Shown here piece by piece: positions 53,019 through 62,665 of a stretch of DNA of 64,000 nucleotides (position 1 is the stretch's first letter; each line of letters starts with the position of its first letter). The DNA is from CAXXOK01 sp963664595. Its GTDB lineage: Bacteria; Bacillota; Clostridia; Christensenellales; Aristaeellaceae. The stretch is taken from assembly GCA_963664595.2 (NCBI GenBank), contig CAXXOK010000011.1:372001-436000 (forward strand). The letters run 5' to 3'. The notes beneath the pieces are model-generated. The model saw only the letters and a list, made by a program, of their open reading frames with translations. It ran no database searches and was not told the DNA's origin. A program made the position numbers and the translations under genes.

Positions 53019-53026
53019 GGTAGTTA

Positions 53027-55003
53027 TTATTTCCCCACCATTTCCTTCGCCACTTCCACCACATGCTCCGCGGTAATCCCGAACTCCTTGAACAGGATTC
53101 CGGCGGGGGCGGAAGCGCCGTAGTGATCCACGCACACGGTGGCGCCATCCAGACCGGTGAACTGGTACCAGGGCATGGAGCGGGCCGCTTCCATGGCGAT
53201 GCGGGCGCGCACGGCGTTGGGCAGCACGGCCTCCTTATACTCGGCGGGCTGCTCGTTAAACAGCTCGATGCTGGGCATGGAGATGACGCGCGCGTCAATG
53301 CCGCTTTCCCACAGGGTTTGCTGGGCTTCCATCAGCGGTTCCACTTCGCTGCCGCTGCCCATCAGCAATAGCTGCGGGACGCTCTTTTTGCTGTCGGACA
53401 GGATGTAGCCGCCCTTGCAGGCTACATCGCCGCTGCCCTTTTGCAGCTTCAGGTTTTGGCGGGTCAGCACCAGGCACACGGGCTTGCCGCCGGTCAGGGC
53501 CGTCAGCCATCCGGCGGCGGTTTCGGGGCCGTCGGCCGGGCGGAACACGGTCAGCTCCGGAATGGCGCGCAGACCGGCCAGCTGCTCGATAGGCTGGTGG
53601 GTGGGGCCATCCTCGCCGACGCCGATGGAATCATGCGTGAGCACGTAGGTCACGGGCAGATGCATCATGGCGGAGAGGCGGATGGCATACTTCATGTAAT
53701 CGGAGAACACGAAGAACGTCGCGCAGTACACGCGCAGGCCGCCGTGCAGCGCCATGCCGTTGGAGATCGCGCCCATGGCATGCTCGCGCACGCCGAAGTG
53801 CAGGTTGCGCCCCGCGCGGTTTTCGGCGCTGTAGTCGCCGCCGTCCTTGATGAGGGTCTTGGTGGAGGGGGCCAGGTCGGCCGAGCCGCCGACCAGATTG
53901 GGCAGCAGCTTCGCCAGCCGGTTGATTACGGTGTAGGAGGTGTTGCGGGTGGCTATGCTCTCCGGGAACTCCCAGAAATCCGGCGTGGCGGCGACATCCA
54001 CGGGCAGCTCCTTGCTGAACCACTGCGCCCATTCCTTGGCCAGATCGGCGTATTCCTTCTGATAGTCTTCAAACAGCTTGTTCCACGCGGCTTCCTGCTC
54101 CGCGCCCTGTTTGGCGGCCTCTGCAAAGTGGTTGTATACCTCCGGCAGCACCGAGAAGCTCTCCGCGGGCATGCCGAGCTCCGCCTTGGTAGCAGCCAGG
54201 TTATCCGCGCCAAGCGGTTCGCCGTGCGCGCCCGCCGTGCCGGCCTTGGCCGGGCAGCCGTAGCCGATGGTCGTGGGCACCACGATCAGCGAGGGGCGGT
54301 CGTCCGCCTTGGCGGCATCCAGCGCCTTGCGGATCTGGGCGACGTCGTTGCCGTTATCCACGCGCTGCACGTGCCAGCCGTAGGCCTTGAAGCGCGCGGC
54401 GACATCCTCTTTCATGGCGATGTCGGTGCAGCCCTCGATGGAGATTTCGTTATCATCATAGAGCAAAACCAGCTTGCCCAGCTTCAGCGTACCGGCCAGC
54501 GAGCAGGCCTCGGACGAAATGCCTTCCATCATGCAGCCGTCGCCGCAAAACGCATAGGTATAGTGGTCGATCATCGGATAGCCGTCACGGTTGAACTTCG
54601 CGGCGAGCATGGTTTCGGCAATCGCAAACCCTACGGCGTTGGCAATGCCCTGGCCCAGCGGGCCGGTGGTGGTTTCCACGCCCACGGTCATGCCATATTC
54701 GGGATGGCCGGGGGTTTTGGAGCCCCACTGGCGGAAACGCTTGATTTCCTCCATGGGTAAGCCGTACCCAAACAGGTGCAACAGCGAATATAAAAGCGCG
54801 CTCGCATGCCCGGAGGACAACACAAAACGGTCCCGGTTGATCCACGCGGGGTCGGCGGGATTGTGTTTCATCACCTCCGCCCACAGTGCGTACGCCATGG
54901 GCGCCATGCCCATCGGTGCACCGGGGTGGCCGCTGTTGGCCTGCTGGACCATATCAGCGGATAAAACGCGGATCGTGTTGATTGATTTTTCCTGAATGTT
55001 CAT
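53027..55003 (-). CDS. tkt: Transketolase, full-length
   Basis: This 658-residue thiamine-diphosphate enzyme moves two-carbon units between sugar phosphates in the pentose phosphate pathway. It shows the N-terminal NSGHPGAPMGMAPMAY, TTGPLGQGIANAVG and GDGCMMEGIS (diphosphate site), then RNLHFGVREHAMGAISNGMAL and HDSIGVGEDGPTHQPIE with its conserved histidine. GAGGAGG precedes the ATG by 10 bases. It differs from the split transketolase at 62666, which is probably specialised for another substrate. Confidence 0.95.
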   Translation of the reverse strand: MNIQEKSINTIRVLSADMVQQANSGHPGAPMGMAPMAYALWAEVMKHNPADPAWINRDRFVLSSGHASALLYSLLHLFGYGLPMEEIKRFRQWGSKTPGHPEYGMTVGVETTTGPLGQGIANAVGFAIAETMLAAKFNRDGYPMIDHYTYAFCGDGCMMEGISSEACSLAGTLKLGKLVLLYDDNEISIEGCTDIAMKEDVAARFKAYGWHVQRVDNGNDVAQIRKALDAAKADDRPSLIVVPTTIGYGCPAKAGTAGAHGEPLGADNLAATKAELGMPAESFSVLPEVYNHFAEAAKQGAEQEAAWNKLFEDYQKEYADLAKEWAQWFSKELPVDVAATPDFWEFPESIATRNTSYTVINRLAKLLPNLVGGSADLAPSTKTLIKDGGDYSAENRAGRNLHFGVREHAMGAISNGMALHGGLRVYCATFFVFSDYMKYAIRLSAMMHLPVTYVLTHDSIGVGEDGPTHQPIEQLAGLRAIPELTVFRPADGPETAAGWLTALTGGKPVCLVLTRQNLKLQKGSGDVACKGGYILSDSKKSVPQLLLMGSGSEVEPLMEAQQTLWESGIDARVISMPSIELFNEQPAEYKEAVLPNAVRARIAMEAARSMPWYQFTGLDGATVCVDHYGASAPAGILFKEFGITAEHVVEVAKEMVGK

Positions 55004-55208
55004 ATTCGCAGTTCCTCCTCATCAAGCTTGCCTATTCTACCGTGCAGGGGTTCCGGTTCCATCTTCCCTGCCACGCCTTGCGAAATCTTTTCGCGCCACC
55101 CACAATAGTACCGTATTTGCCGCGAATGATCAAGATAAGACGCCAGATTCCTTGAAAAAGTGTACCGTTTCCGTATCAATGTATACCTTTGTGGGCTCGG
55201 ATGGCTTA

Positions 55209-55709
55209 TCAATTTTCGAACAGCTTTTCAGCCAGCTGAAAGGTCTGTCCGTCATACAGCACAAGGGTTACCGCCAGCTCCTGTCCGCGCAGGAACAATC
55301 GGATTTCCTCCATGGCCGTTTGCAGGGCCTTCTCCTTTGGATATCCGTAAATGCCCGAGGAGATCAGCGGAAACGAAACGCTGGTCAGGCCGCTGTCCGC
55401 AGCCAGCGCAAGCGCGCTGCGGTAGCAGGAACGCAGCGCCTTTTCCTCGCCCTGATCCCCGCCGCGCCACACCGGCCCCACCGCGTGGATTACAAACCGC
55501 GCGGGCAGAGCAAAACCGGGCGTAATCACAGCCCCGCCCTCGGGACAAAACCCGATGGCCTCGCACGCCGCCCGCATCCGCTCAGTTCCTGCGGCCTCAA
55601 AAATCGCGCCGCAGACGCCGCCCCCCGGCAGCAGGCGGCTGTTGGCCGCGTTGACGATCGCGTCGGTTTGCATGGTAACGATGGAACCCTGATGAATCGT
55701 AAACGGCAT
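55209..55709 (-). CDS. Macro-domain protein (ADP-ribose hydrolase type)
   Basis: This 166-residue protein has the macro fold with TDAIVNAANSRLLPGGGVCGAIFEAAG, HAVGPVW and SFPLISSGIYGYPKEKA, all of the O-acetyl-ADP-ribose deacetylase group (YmdB-like). It would remove ADP-ribose or hydrolyse O-acetyl-ADP-ribose. GGAGGGGGATTGGA precedes the ATG. No ADP-ribosyltransferase or sirtuin gene is adjacent, so its partner is not evident. Confidence 0.92.
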   Translation of the reverse strand: MPFTIHQGSIVTMQTDAIVNAANSRLLPGGGVCGAIFEAAGTERMRAACEAIGFCPEGGAVITPGFALPARFVIHAVGPVWRGGDQGEEKALRSCYRSALALAADSGLTSVSFPLISSGIYGYPKEKALQTAMEEIRLFLRGQELAVTLVLYDGQTFQLAEKLFEN

Positions 55710-56278
55710 TCCAATCCCCCTCCGGTTTGTGCGGCGTCCTGCGTGAAAACGTCATGGCCATTCAGGCACAGGATCAGACCCGGGTCCCGGCGAAGCAGGC
55801 GTTCCCGGCCCCATCCCACGAAAATCCCGCGGCATCCGCATCGGTTCTTCCGCTGAGCCTGCCTTCCCGAAGCAATCCTGTTTTACACGACGCCCTGTAC
55901 ATTCGTCCGGAAAGGAAGCGTTTCCTGCTATTTACAACCGGTAGGTCTTTCTACTATAATAATGGCACAGGTTTATCATGAAAGCATATTGGCAAAAAGC
56001 GGCGCTATGCCGCCCTCCCTGTTTTATTTCCTTTTCCGGAAGATCAGGAGTAAGCACTGCCCCTACCCGCTGCGGATCCGGCACGCTTCACCAGCTGTTT
56101 TATCGATCCGAAAACCGCTGAACAGCCCCTGAAATTTATCTGTACGCCGTCATGGAACCTTTGCTTTCCAAGCCGGGCCGACACCCGGGCGGCAAAAGCA
56201 ACTGGACTTCGCCTTCCCCTCACGCGCATCACGATGTAGTATTAGTATATTTTATGTCCCAGAAACTCCACATTTTTG
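55710..56278. other. Long intergenic region without a recognisable gene
   Basis: Nearly 570 bases with no frame I can support. A minus-strand stretch at 56044-56232 is open but lacks a ribosome site. The promoter and operator of the downstream operon begin at its right end. Confidence 0.4.
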
Positions 56279-56307
56279 TTGACAAATTGAAAAAGCCATG
56301 CTAAAGT
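56279..56307 (+). promoter_or_regulatory. Sigma-A promoter of the TTT/transketolase operon
   Basis: TTGACA (56279-56284) and TAAAGT (56302-56307), 17 bases apart. Confidence 0.7.
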
Positions 56308-56309
56308 GC

Positions 56310-56333
56310 TGTATATCGGTATACTGGTATACA
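56310..56333. promoter_or_regulatory. Probable repressor site of the TTT/transketolase operon
   Basis: TGTATAT at the left mirrors GTATACA at the right, with GGTATAC repeated directly in the middle (GGTATACTGGTATAC). GTATAC dyads just after the promoter are typical of GntR-type sugar-acid repressors. No regulator gene is in the window. Confidence 0.55.
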
Positions 56334-56380
56334 CATTCACAAGAAAGTAAGCGTAAATAGCAGGGTAGAAGCACTGAATC

Positions 56381-57400
56381 ATGAAAGCAATTGTTAAGTT
56401 TACTGACGGGGTTCATGGCTACGGCATGCGGGAGGTTGTCAAACCCTCTCCCGCGGAAAACGAGCTGTTATTGGAAGTTAAAACCGTCGGCATCTGCGGA
56501 ACGGATATCCATATCATCCGGGACGAATATCCCCACAGCCTGCCCGTAACCCTGGGCCACGAGTATGTGGCAACCGTTGTGCAGGCCGGAAGCGAAACCG
56601 AGGGCTTTCAGGTTGGCGATACGGTGGTTTCCCTGGCCTGCGCGTATACCTGCCAGGCCTGCCGGTACTGTGAGGCCGGATTGGATATGATGTGCCCCGA
56701 GCGGCGTTCCATCGGCTCCTGGCGCAACGGGGCCATGTGCAAATACCTGGTGGTGCCCGCGCGCAGCTGTTTTAAGGTAAACAAAGCGCCGGCCGACGAA
56801 ATGGCATTGTACGAGCCTGCCGCCTGCTGCGTGCGCGCGGTGCACGAGATCGGCGAGGTAACGGACGGCGATACCGTGCTGATCAGCGGGGCCGGGCTGA
56901 TGGGGCAGGTTTGCATGCAGCTGTGCCAAAAGGCCGGGGCCCGCACAGTGATGGCGGGGCTCCCCTCGGATGCCGAACGCCTTGCGCTGGCAAAATCGCT
57001 GGGATGCGACCAAACCGCGACCTCGCCCGAGGCAATTGCCGCGGCTCTGGACGCATTGGGCGAACCGGGCTTTTCCCTTTCGTTTGAGTGCGCGGCGGCG
57101 GCGCCCTCCCTGGCAAACTGCATCCGCTTTTCGGCCAAGCAGGGCCGCGTGGTGCAGGTGGGGCTGTACGGCCACAGCGTTGCGGTGGATCTGGACGGCG
57201 CGCTGTACAAGGAGCTTCGGCTGCTCACCAGCTTCGGCTCCAACCCATCGAGCTGGAGAAAAATGCTGGACCTGATCGACACGGTCAACCTCAAACCCTA
57301 CATCACCCATATCCTGCCCCTCAGCGCCTGGGAACAGGCCTTTGCGGAGGTCGGCAGCGGCAAATACTACAAAGTGCTGATGACAATTGACGAGGAATAG
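56381..57400 (+). CDS. Zinc-dependent medium-chain alcohol dehydrogenase
   Basis: This 339-residue NAD(P)-linked enzyme has the catalytic zinc region TVGICGTDIHIIR and GHEYVATV, the structural zinc cysteines in CQACRYCEAGLDMMC, and the nucleotide motif GAGLMGQV near residue 170. It is of the sorbitol/threonine dehydrogenase kind and should oxidise a polyol or sugar-acid hydroxyl. It is the first gene of the catabolic operon, with the operator immediately upstream. The substrate is not determined. Confidence 0.88.
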   Translation: MKAIVKFTDGVHGYGMREVVKPSPAENELLLEVKTVGICGTDIHIIRDEYPHSLPVTLGHEYVATVVQAGSETEGFQVGDTVVSLACAYTCQACRYCEAGLDMMCPERRSIGSWRNGAMCKYLVVPARSCFKVNKAPADEMALYEPAACCVRAVHEIGEVTDGDTVLISGAGLMGQVCMQLCQKAGARTVMAGLPSDAERLALAKSLGCDQTATSPEAIAAALDALGEPGFSLSFECAAAAPSLANCIRFSAKQGRVVQVGLYGHSVAVDLDGALYKELRLLTSFGSNPSSWRKMLDLIDTVNLKPYITHILPLSAWEQAFAEVGSGKYYKVLMTIDEE

Positions 57401-57414
57401 GAATACAAGACATC

Positions 57415-58440
57415 ATGAAAGAAAACCGCTATTTACAATGGCTGACCTCGGAAACGCCCACCGTGTACTGGCACGACAGCGCCCTTGTACCGGAGCTTGA
57501 GCAAGCGCTGGCAAACGGCGCGTGCGGGCTGACGACGAACCCCTTCCTGATTGCGGCCACGCTGAAAGCGCAGCCGGAATTCTGGCATTCCGTACTGCCG
57601 GGCGTTGCACAGAGCATTCAAGGCAATGAACGGGCGCAGGCATGGATTGCCCAAACGGCTTCCTACCTGGCCGATACGGTGCGCCCCCTGCGCGCCGGGG
57701 GCAACTACCGCGGCTATTGCTGCGCGCAGACCAACCCGGCCCGGCCCGGCGATGTGGAAGCGACCGTCGCCGCCGCCAAAATGTACGCCGCGTACGGCGA
57801 CAATATCGTAGTCAAGGTGCCCGCCACGCGTGCCGGTATCGAAGCGATGGAAGAATGCGCGGCCCTTGGGCTGAACGTTGCGGCAACGGTCAGCTTCACG
57901 GTTTCGCAGGTGCTTGCCGCAGGCGAGGCGGTGCGGCGCGGCCACGAGCGGGCCAAGCAGAACGGCATCAAGCCGGGCCTGGGCATCGCGGTGGTCATGG
58001 TCGGCCGTCTGGATGATTACCTGCGCGACGTGGCGCAGGATACCCGCGCAAGAGCAACCGAAACGGATATCCTCTGGGCGGGCACGGCGGCCATCAAGCG
58101 CGCCTACCGCATCTTCAAGGATAGAAACTACGCCTGCATGCTGATGCCGGCCGCGGGCCGCGGCGCATACCACATCACCCAGCTGGCAGGCGCGGACATG
58201 ATTATGAGCATTTCGCCCGGCATTGCGCAGGCGCTCGAAAACGAAACTGATTATACCCGGCACATTGATGACGAGGTGGATCCCGCCATCCTCGCCCGCC
58301 TGATGGAAATGCCGGAATTTGTAAAAGCCTACGAGCCGGACGGCATGAAGCCTGATGAATTTATCACCTTCGGCCCCAGCAACCGGACGCTGGACCAGTT
58401 TGTGCAGTGCGGCTGGAACATCCTCAAAGGGCTTGCGTAA
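57415..58440 (+). CDS. Transaldolase-family protein
   Basis: This 341-residue protein has the transaldolase fold with the Schiff-base lysine in NIVVKVPATRAG near residue 138, CGLTTNPFLI near 40 and LNVAATVSFTVSQVLAAGEA near 157. It moves or removes a three-carbon dihydroxyacetone unit of a sugar phosphate. Canonical short TAL/FSA proteins have about 220 residues; this longer type is found in peripheral sugar pathways, including sulfosugar ones. It lies 14 bases after the dehydrogenase. The ribosome site is weak. Confidence 0.85.
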   Translation: MKENRYLQWLTSETPTVYWHDSALVPELEQALANGACGLTTNPFLIAATLKAQPEFWHSVLPGVAQSIQGNERAQAWIAQTASYLADTVRPLRAGGNYRGYCCAQTNPARPGDVEATVAAAKMYAAYGDNIVVKVPATRAGIEAMEECAALGLNVAATVSFTVSQVLAAGEAVRRGHERAKQNGIKPGLGIAVVMVGRLDDYLRDVAQDTRARATETDILWAGTAAIKRAYRIFKDRNYACMLMPAAGRGAYHITQLAGADMIMSISPGIAQALENETDYTRHIDDEVDPAILARLMEMPEFVKAYEPDGMKPDEFITFGPSNRTLDQFVQCGWNILKGLA

Positions 58441-58510
58441 CAAGCCTCGTTAACACCGTATTTTGGCATAAACCGAACGTTTATGCTGAAAAATATAAGG
58501 AGGTAAGTCT

Positions 58511-59551
58511 ATGAAAAAACTGATCGCATTGGTTCTCTCCCTGGCCCTTATTCTCTTTAGCACAGCCGCGATGGCCGCGGTATGGCCCAACGGAACACCC
58601 ACCGTGTACGTTGGCTACGGCGCCGGCGGCGGAACCGATACCGCGGTTCGCCCCATGGTTGCCGCCATGGCCGAGTATCTTGGCGAAAACATCAACGTGG
58701 TCAACATGGAAGGTGCAAACTCTTCCGTAGCGTGCGACTATGTCCTTTCCCAGCCGCATGACGGCTACACGATGTTTGCCACCGGCACCGGCGGGTTCTC
58801 GTCCTTCCCGGTCTACGGCTACTCCGATTCCAGCTGGCAGGATTGGATTTCCTTCCATCCGTATTCCGGCCCGGCAGTCGTGTTTGCCAATGTTGACTCC
58901 GGCATCACCACGGCCGACGCACTCTTCGACTATCTGGCCACGGGCGCGAACTTTGCCATCGGCGCGTTCGGCAACGGCCCCCACACCCAGTTTGAAGCCA
59001 TCTGCGCCGCCAAGGGCGTTGCTTCCCCCAACTACGCACTGTTCGGCTCCTGCAACGATTCCGGCGTGGCCTGCATCGCGGGCGATGCCATGGTCGGCGC
59101 AGGCTCCCTGTCCGCAGTTATCGATTACATCAACGCGGGCAAGCTCTACCCCATCTTCGTGACGTGCGCCAATCCCTTTGACTTCACCGAAGCCGGTGTC
59201 ATCGCGCCTTCCGTAACCACCGAAATCGCCGGCACCGACTCCATCCCCAGCCTCAACGAAACCTGGCCGATCATGATCCCGCGCGACACCCCCGCCGAAA
59301 TCGTCACGGCGCTGACCGAAGCCTTCAACTATGCCCTGACCACCGATAAGGTTAAGGAATTCGCAGCCTCCAAGGGCTTCAACATCATCGGGCTGACCGG
59401 CGAAGCGGCCGACAAGTTCCTGGCCTATTCGATCTCCGGCTATTCCTGGACGATCTTCAACGCCGGCCTGGCGGACGGCAATCCCGCGGACCACGGCATC
59501 CCGACCCTGGCAGACTTCGACTGGGATACCCTGAAAGCCACGGTTCAGTAA
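58511..59551 (+). CDS. tctC: TTT transporter substrate-binding protein (TctC family)
   Basis: This 346-residue receptor has a signal peptide (MKKLIALVLSLALILFSTAA), then TVYVGYGAGGGTDTAVRPM, the ligand loop region of the Bug/TctC fold, and GIPTLADFDWDTLK at the end. It binds a carboxylate such as a di- or tricarboxylic or sugar acid. No lipobox is seen. AAGGAGGTAAGTCT precedes the ATG. It is first of the three TTT components; strong hairpins follow before tctB, as expected for higher expression of the receptor. Confidence 0.92.
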   Translation: MKKLIALVLSLALILFSTAAMAAVWPNGTPTVYVGYGAGGGTDTAVRPMVAAMAEYLGENINVVNMEGANSSVACDYVLSQPHDGYTMFATGTGGFSSFPVYGYSDSSWQDWISFHPYSGPAVVFANVDSGITTADALFDYLATGANFAIGAFGNGPHTQFEAICAAKGVASPNYALFGSCNDSGVACIAGDAMVGAGSLSAVIDYINAGKLYPIFVTCANPFDFTEAGVIAPSVTTEIAGTDSIPSLNETWPIMIPRDTPAEIVTALTEAFNYALTTDKVKEFAASKGFNIIGLTGEAADKFLAYSISGYSWTIFNAGLADGNPADHGIPTLADFDWDTLKATVQ

Positions 59552-59584
59552 CATTCGCCTGGTGGATGACTCACTGTAGTGACA

Positions 59585-59619
59585 GGGCTATGCCTGCCTT
59601 CAGGCGGCAGGCGTAGCCC
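59585..59619 (+). other. Strong hairpin between tctC and tctB
   Basis: GGGCTATGCCTGCC pairs with GGCAGGCGTAGCCC with one G-T wobble; no T run follows. It likely protects the upstream mRNA or partly stops transcription. Confidence 0.75.
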
Positions 59620-59633
59620 AAATCGAACAACAT

Positions 59634-59671
59634 GAGGGCATCGGCGACAACACACAGTCTTCGGTGCCCTC
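59634..59671 (+). other. Second hairpin between tctC and tctB
   Basis: GAGGGCATCG pairs with CGGTGCCCTC around a longer loop. With the preceding hairpin it forms a tandem barrier. Confidence 0.6.
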
Positions 59672-59699
59672 TCTTCGCACAAGGAAAGGAGTGACTGCA

Positions 59700-60209
59700 A
59701 TGGACGGCGGGAAAAAGAGAAGCGCAGCAACAAACACGGCCTTTGGCGCGCTTCTCGTAATCTTCAGCATCTACGTCATCGTCAGTTCGTTACAAATGAA
59801 ATATTTCAGGCAGTTCATAGACGGCGCAGGGTTTTTCCCGCTGATTATCGGATGCGTGCTGCTGGGGCTTGGCGCGGTTCTTACCTTCATCGGGATCAAC
59901 GCCGGTGGGTTTGCGGAGCTCAAGGAAGTGTTCACCGGCAGTTTTCTGCTGGCGTTCCTGAAGCATGAGAATACGGTACGCGTGGTAATTCTTGTGGCGC
60001 TGATGGCCGTGTATGTATTTATCCTCCTGGGCTGGATACCGTTTGTATGGGCGACCACCATTTATTTATTCGTTACCTTCCTCTATCTGAAAGCATTCCA
60101 GAAAAAATGGAACATTCCGGGATGGGTGCTTTCGCTGTTTACCTCCGTTTTGACTTCTTTTATTGTTTTTTATGCGTTCAAGCTGGGCTTGGGCCTCACG
60201 CTACCCTAA
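59700..60209 (+). CDS. tctB: TTT transporter small membrane subunit (TctB family)
   Basis: This 169-residue protein has four membrane segments (about residues 14-34, 45-67, 90-112 and 125-165), the pattern of TctB. It is the small membrane subunit of the tripartite tricarboxylate transporter. GGAAAGGAGTGACTGCA precedes the ATG at 59700; the open frame extends upstream but the N-terminus then lacks a ribosome site. It is followed after 13 bases by tctA. Confidence 0.9.
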   Translation: MDGGKKRSAATNTAFGALLVIFSIYVIVSSLQMKYFRQFIDGAGFFPLIIGCVLLGLGAVLTFIGINAGGFAELKEVFTGSFLLAFLKHENTVRVVILVALMAVYVFILLGWIPFVWATTIYLFVTFLYLKAFQKKWNIPGWVLSLFTSVLTSFIVFYAFKLGLGLTLP

Positions 60210-60222
60210 GGAGGATACCGAA

Positions 60223-61749
60223 TTGAGTGAATTATCAAACCAACTCGGCTATTTCGTATCGGCCATCGGCAGCGCTTGGGGCGGTGCGAATATGCTGATC
60301 ATTGCGGGCGCGGTTCTGCTGGGCCTGGTCGTGGGCGCGATCCCCGGCCTGACCGGCACCATGGCGCTGGCGCTTTTAATCAATATAACCTACGGCATGT
60401 CCAGGTCCGCGGCCGTTGCGTTTATGCTGGGCACCTACGTGGGCGCGGTGTCGGGCGGCCTGTTTTCGGCAGTCATGCTGAACATCCCGGGCACGCCAAA
60501 CGCGGCGGCCACCGCACTGGACGGGTATCCGCTCGCCCTGCAGGGCAAGGGCGCCAAGGCGCGCTTCGGCGGCATTTTCGCGTCCATGCTGGGCACGCTG
60601 ATCTCCTGCGTCATCATGATGCTGGCAACCCCTGTGATCTCCAACGTCGCGCTGAAATTCGGCAAGTGGGAGCTGTTCCTGCTGGCGGTTTTCGGCATCA
60701 CCATCTGCGGCAACCTCACCCAGGACAGCACGCCGCTCAAGGGCTGGATCGGCGGTTTTCTGGGCTTCTTCTGCGCCATGATCGGCGTGGACGGCATCTA
60801 CAACGGCGCCCGCTTCATCTGGATCCCCGAGCTCACCAGCGGCGTTACCCTGATCCCGGCGCTGATCGGCCTGTTCGGCATTGCCGAGGTGCTGTCCGTG
60901 CTGCAGGACCGTACGCCCATTAAGATCACCGATACCTCCGGTACGATGATCCCCAATAAAGAGGAAATGAAGGCCATCCTGAAGCCCGTGTTCCGCTCCA
61001 GCCTCATCGGCTGCGGCATCGGCGCCATCCCCGGCGCCGGCGAGGATATCGCGGCCTGGCTGTCCTATTCGGTAGGCAAGGCCAGGAGCAAAGCCAGGGA
61101 GCTGTTCGGCAAGGGAAGCTTCGAAGGCATTTCCTGCTCCGAAACCGCCAACAACGCCTGCATCCCCGGCGCAATGATCCCGATGCTGACGCTGGCCATC
61201 CCCGGCTCCACGCAGGCCGCCATGTTTTTGGCCGCAATGAACCTGCACGGCATTCAGCCCGGCCCGATGCTTACGCTGAAAGAGCCGACCTTTATGTACG
61301 TTGTCGGCCTGACCCTCGTGATCGCATCAATTTCCATGTTTATCATCGCGCTGTTTTTAACCAAGCCGATGACCAAGATCCTGCAGATCAACCGCAAGAT
61401 CCTGATGCCCATCATTGTGGTACTCACGGTTGTGGGCGCGTACGCGTCCCGCTCCACACTGTTTGACGTGAAGCTGATGCTGGTATTCGGCGTAGTCGGC
61501 TTCCTGCTGCGCAAGGTAAAAATCCCCATGGCGCCCATCACGCTGGGCCTGATCCTCGGCGGCACCGCCGACACCAGCTTCCGGCAGGCCCTGTCGCTGG
61601 GCAACGGATCGATCATCCCGCTGCTTTCCCGCACCGTAGGCGATGTGCTGATTGTTGTCGTAGTCCTTACACTGATCTCCGGCGCGCTGAAAACCATCAA
61701 GGCGACGAAACAGGAAATCAAGAACAAAAACAATCCCGTGGAAAACTGA
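60223..61749 (+). CDS. tctA: TTT transporter large membrane subunit (TctA family)
   Basis: This 508-residue protein has about 11-12 membrane segments and the TctA signatures GAIPGLTGTMALALLINITYGM, GGLFSAVMLNIPGTPNAAAT and GAIPGAGEDIAAWLSYSV, with AMIPMLTLAIPGSTQAA near residue 325. It is the channel subunit driven by an ion gradient. The TTG at 60223 is chosen for AAGGAGG 8 bases upstream; the longer frame starts inside tctB. Confidence 0.93.
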   Translation: MSELSNQLGYFVSAIGSAWGGANMLIIAGAVLLGLVVGAIPGLTGTMALALLINITYGMSRSAAVAFMLGTYVGAVSGGLFSAVMLNIPGTPNAAATALDGYPLALQGKGAKARFGGIFASMLGTLISCVIMMLATPVISNVALKFGKWELFLLAVFGITICGNLTQDSTPLKGWIGGFLGFFCAMIGVDGIYNGARFIWIPELTSGVTLIPALIGLFGIAEVLSVLQDRTPIKITDTSGTMIPNKEEMKAILKPVFRSSLIGCGIGAIPGAGEDIAAWLSYSVGKARSKARELFGKGSFEGISCSETANNACIPGAMIPMLTLAIPGSTQAAMFLAAMNLHGIQPGPMLTLKEPTFMYVVGLTLVIASISMFIIALFLTKPMTKILQINRKILMPIIVVLTVVGAYASRSTLFDVKLMLVFGVVGFLLRKVKIPMAPITLGLILGGTADTSFRQALSLGNGSIIPLLSRTVGDVLIVVVVLTLISGALKTIKATKQEIKNKNNPVEN

Positions 61750-61860
61750 TCAGGCGACTCAATATCACGACCGAAGCCTCCCGTTGGACCGGATTGCAGC
61801 AACGGCGTATTTCCTGCGGCCATGCATAAACTGAGAATACTCACAGAAAGAAGAATTACC

Positions 61861-62631
61861 ATGAACGTAAAGGACAAAATGATTCTCGTAACCGGGGGCG
61901 CCGGTGGTTTAGGCAGCGCCATGGCGAGGGTACTGTGCGAAAACGGCGCGAAAGTGCTGCTGATGGATTTGGAAGCAACCCAGGAAAAGGGCGACGCCAT
62001 TGCCGCCGAGCTGAAGGCTGCGGGCGGCGAGGCGTGGTTCCTCGGCTGCGACGTTACCTCCGAGCAGGACTGGGAAAAGGCCGTCGCCTTTGCCCTGCAA
62101 GTTGCCGGAAAGGTGGACGTGCTGGTCAACAACGCCGGTATCAACATCCGAAAGCCGGTAGAGGAAATGAGCATCGACGAATGGATGACCATGATGAAGG
62201 TTAATACCGGCTCCGCCTTCCTGGGCTGCAAATACGCCATCCCCGTAATGCGCAAGCAGGGCGGCGGCGTGATTATCAACACCTCGTCGGTGTGCGGCCT
62301 GGTCGGCCATAAATACACCACGGAAGCGTATACCGCCACCAAGGGCGCGATCACGATGCTGACCAAGGCGATTGCCTCCCGCTACGCCAAGGATAACATC
62401 CGCTGCAACTCCATCCACCCCTCCACCGTGGATACGCCTTTTATCCAGCTTCTGTTCAACGATCCCCAAAAGGGCGCGCAGAGCCGCGCGGAGCGCCTGG
62501 GCGAGGTGCCGCTGGGCCGGTTGGCTACCTCCGCCGATGTGGCCAACGCGGTGCTTTACCTCGCAAGCGAGGAAGCTTCCTTCATCAACGGCGTCGCGCT
62601 GCCCATCGACGGCGGTGTGACCTGTTACTGA
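61861..62631 (+). CDS. Short-chain dehydrogenase/reductase
   Basis: This 256-residue oxidoreductase has TGGAGGLGSAMA near residue 12, VNNAGINIRKP near 88, catalytic Ser in IINTSSVCGL and YTATKGAITMLTKA (YxxxK), and ends in a typical INGVALPIDGG. It resembles gluconate 5-dehydrogenase and related sugar-acid reductases. In this operon it likely reduces or oxidises an intermediate of the imported carboxylate. The ATG at 61861 follows GAAAGAAGAATTACC. Confidence 0.9.
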   Translation: MNVKDKMILVTGGAGGLGSAMARVLCENGAKVLLMDLEATQEKGDAIAAELKAAGGEAWFLGCDVTSEQDWEKAVAFALQVAGKVDVLVNNAGINIRKPVEEMSIDEWMTMMKVNTGSAFLGCKYAIPVMRKQGGGVIINTSSVCGLVGHKYTTEAYTATKGAITMLTKAIASRYAKDNIRCNSIHPSTVDTPFIQLLFNDPQKGAQSRAERLGEVPLGRLATSADVANAVLYLASEEASFINGVALPIDGGVTCY

Positions 62632-62665
62632 TAAATCGGAAATAATGAGTAGGAGATAATGCATT

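Noticed and set aside
56044..56232. Minus-strand open frame in the long intergenic region
   Set aside because: No ribosome site, no promoter and no recognisable protein features.
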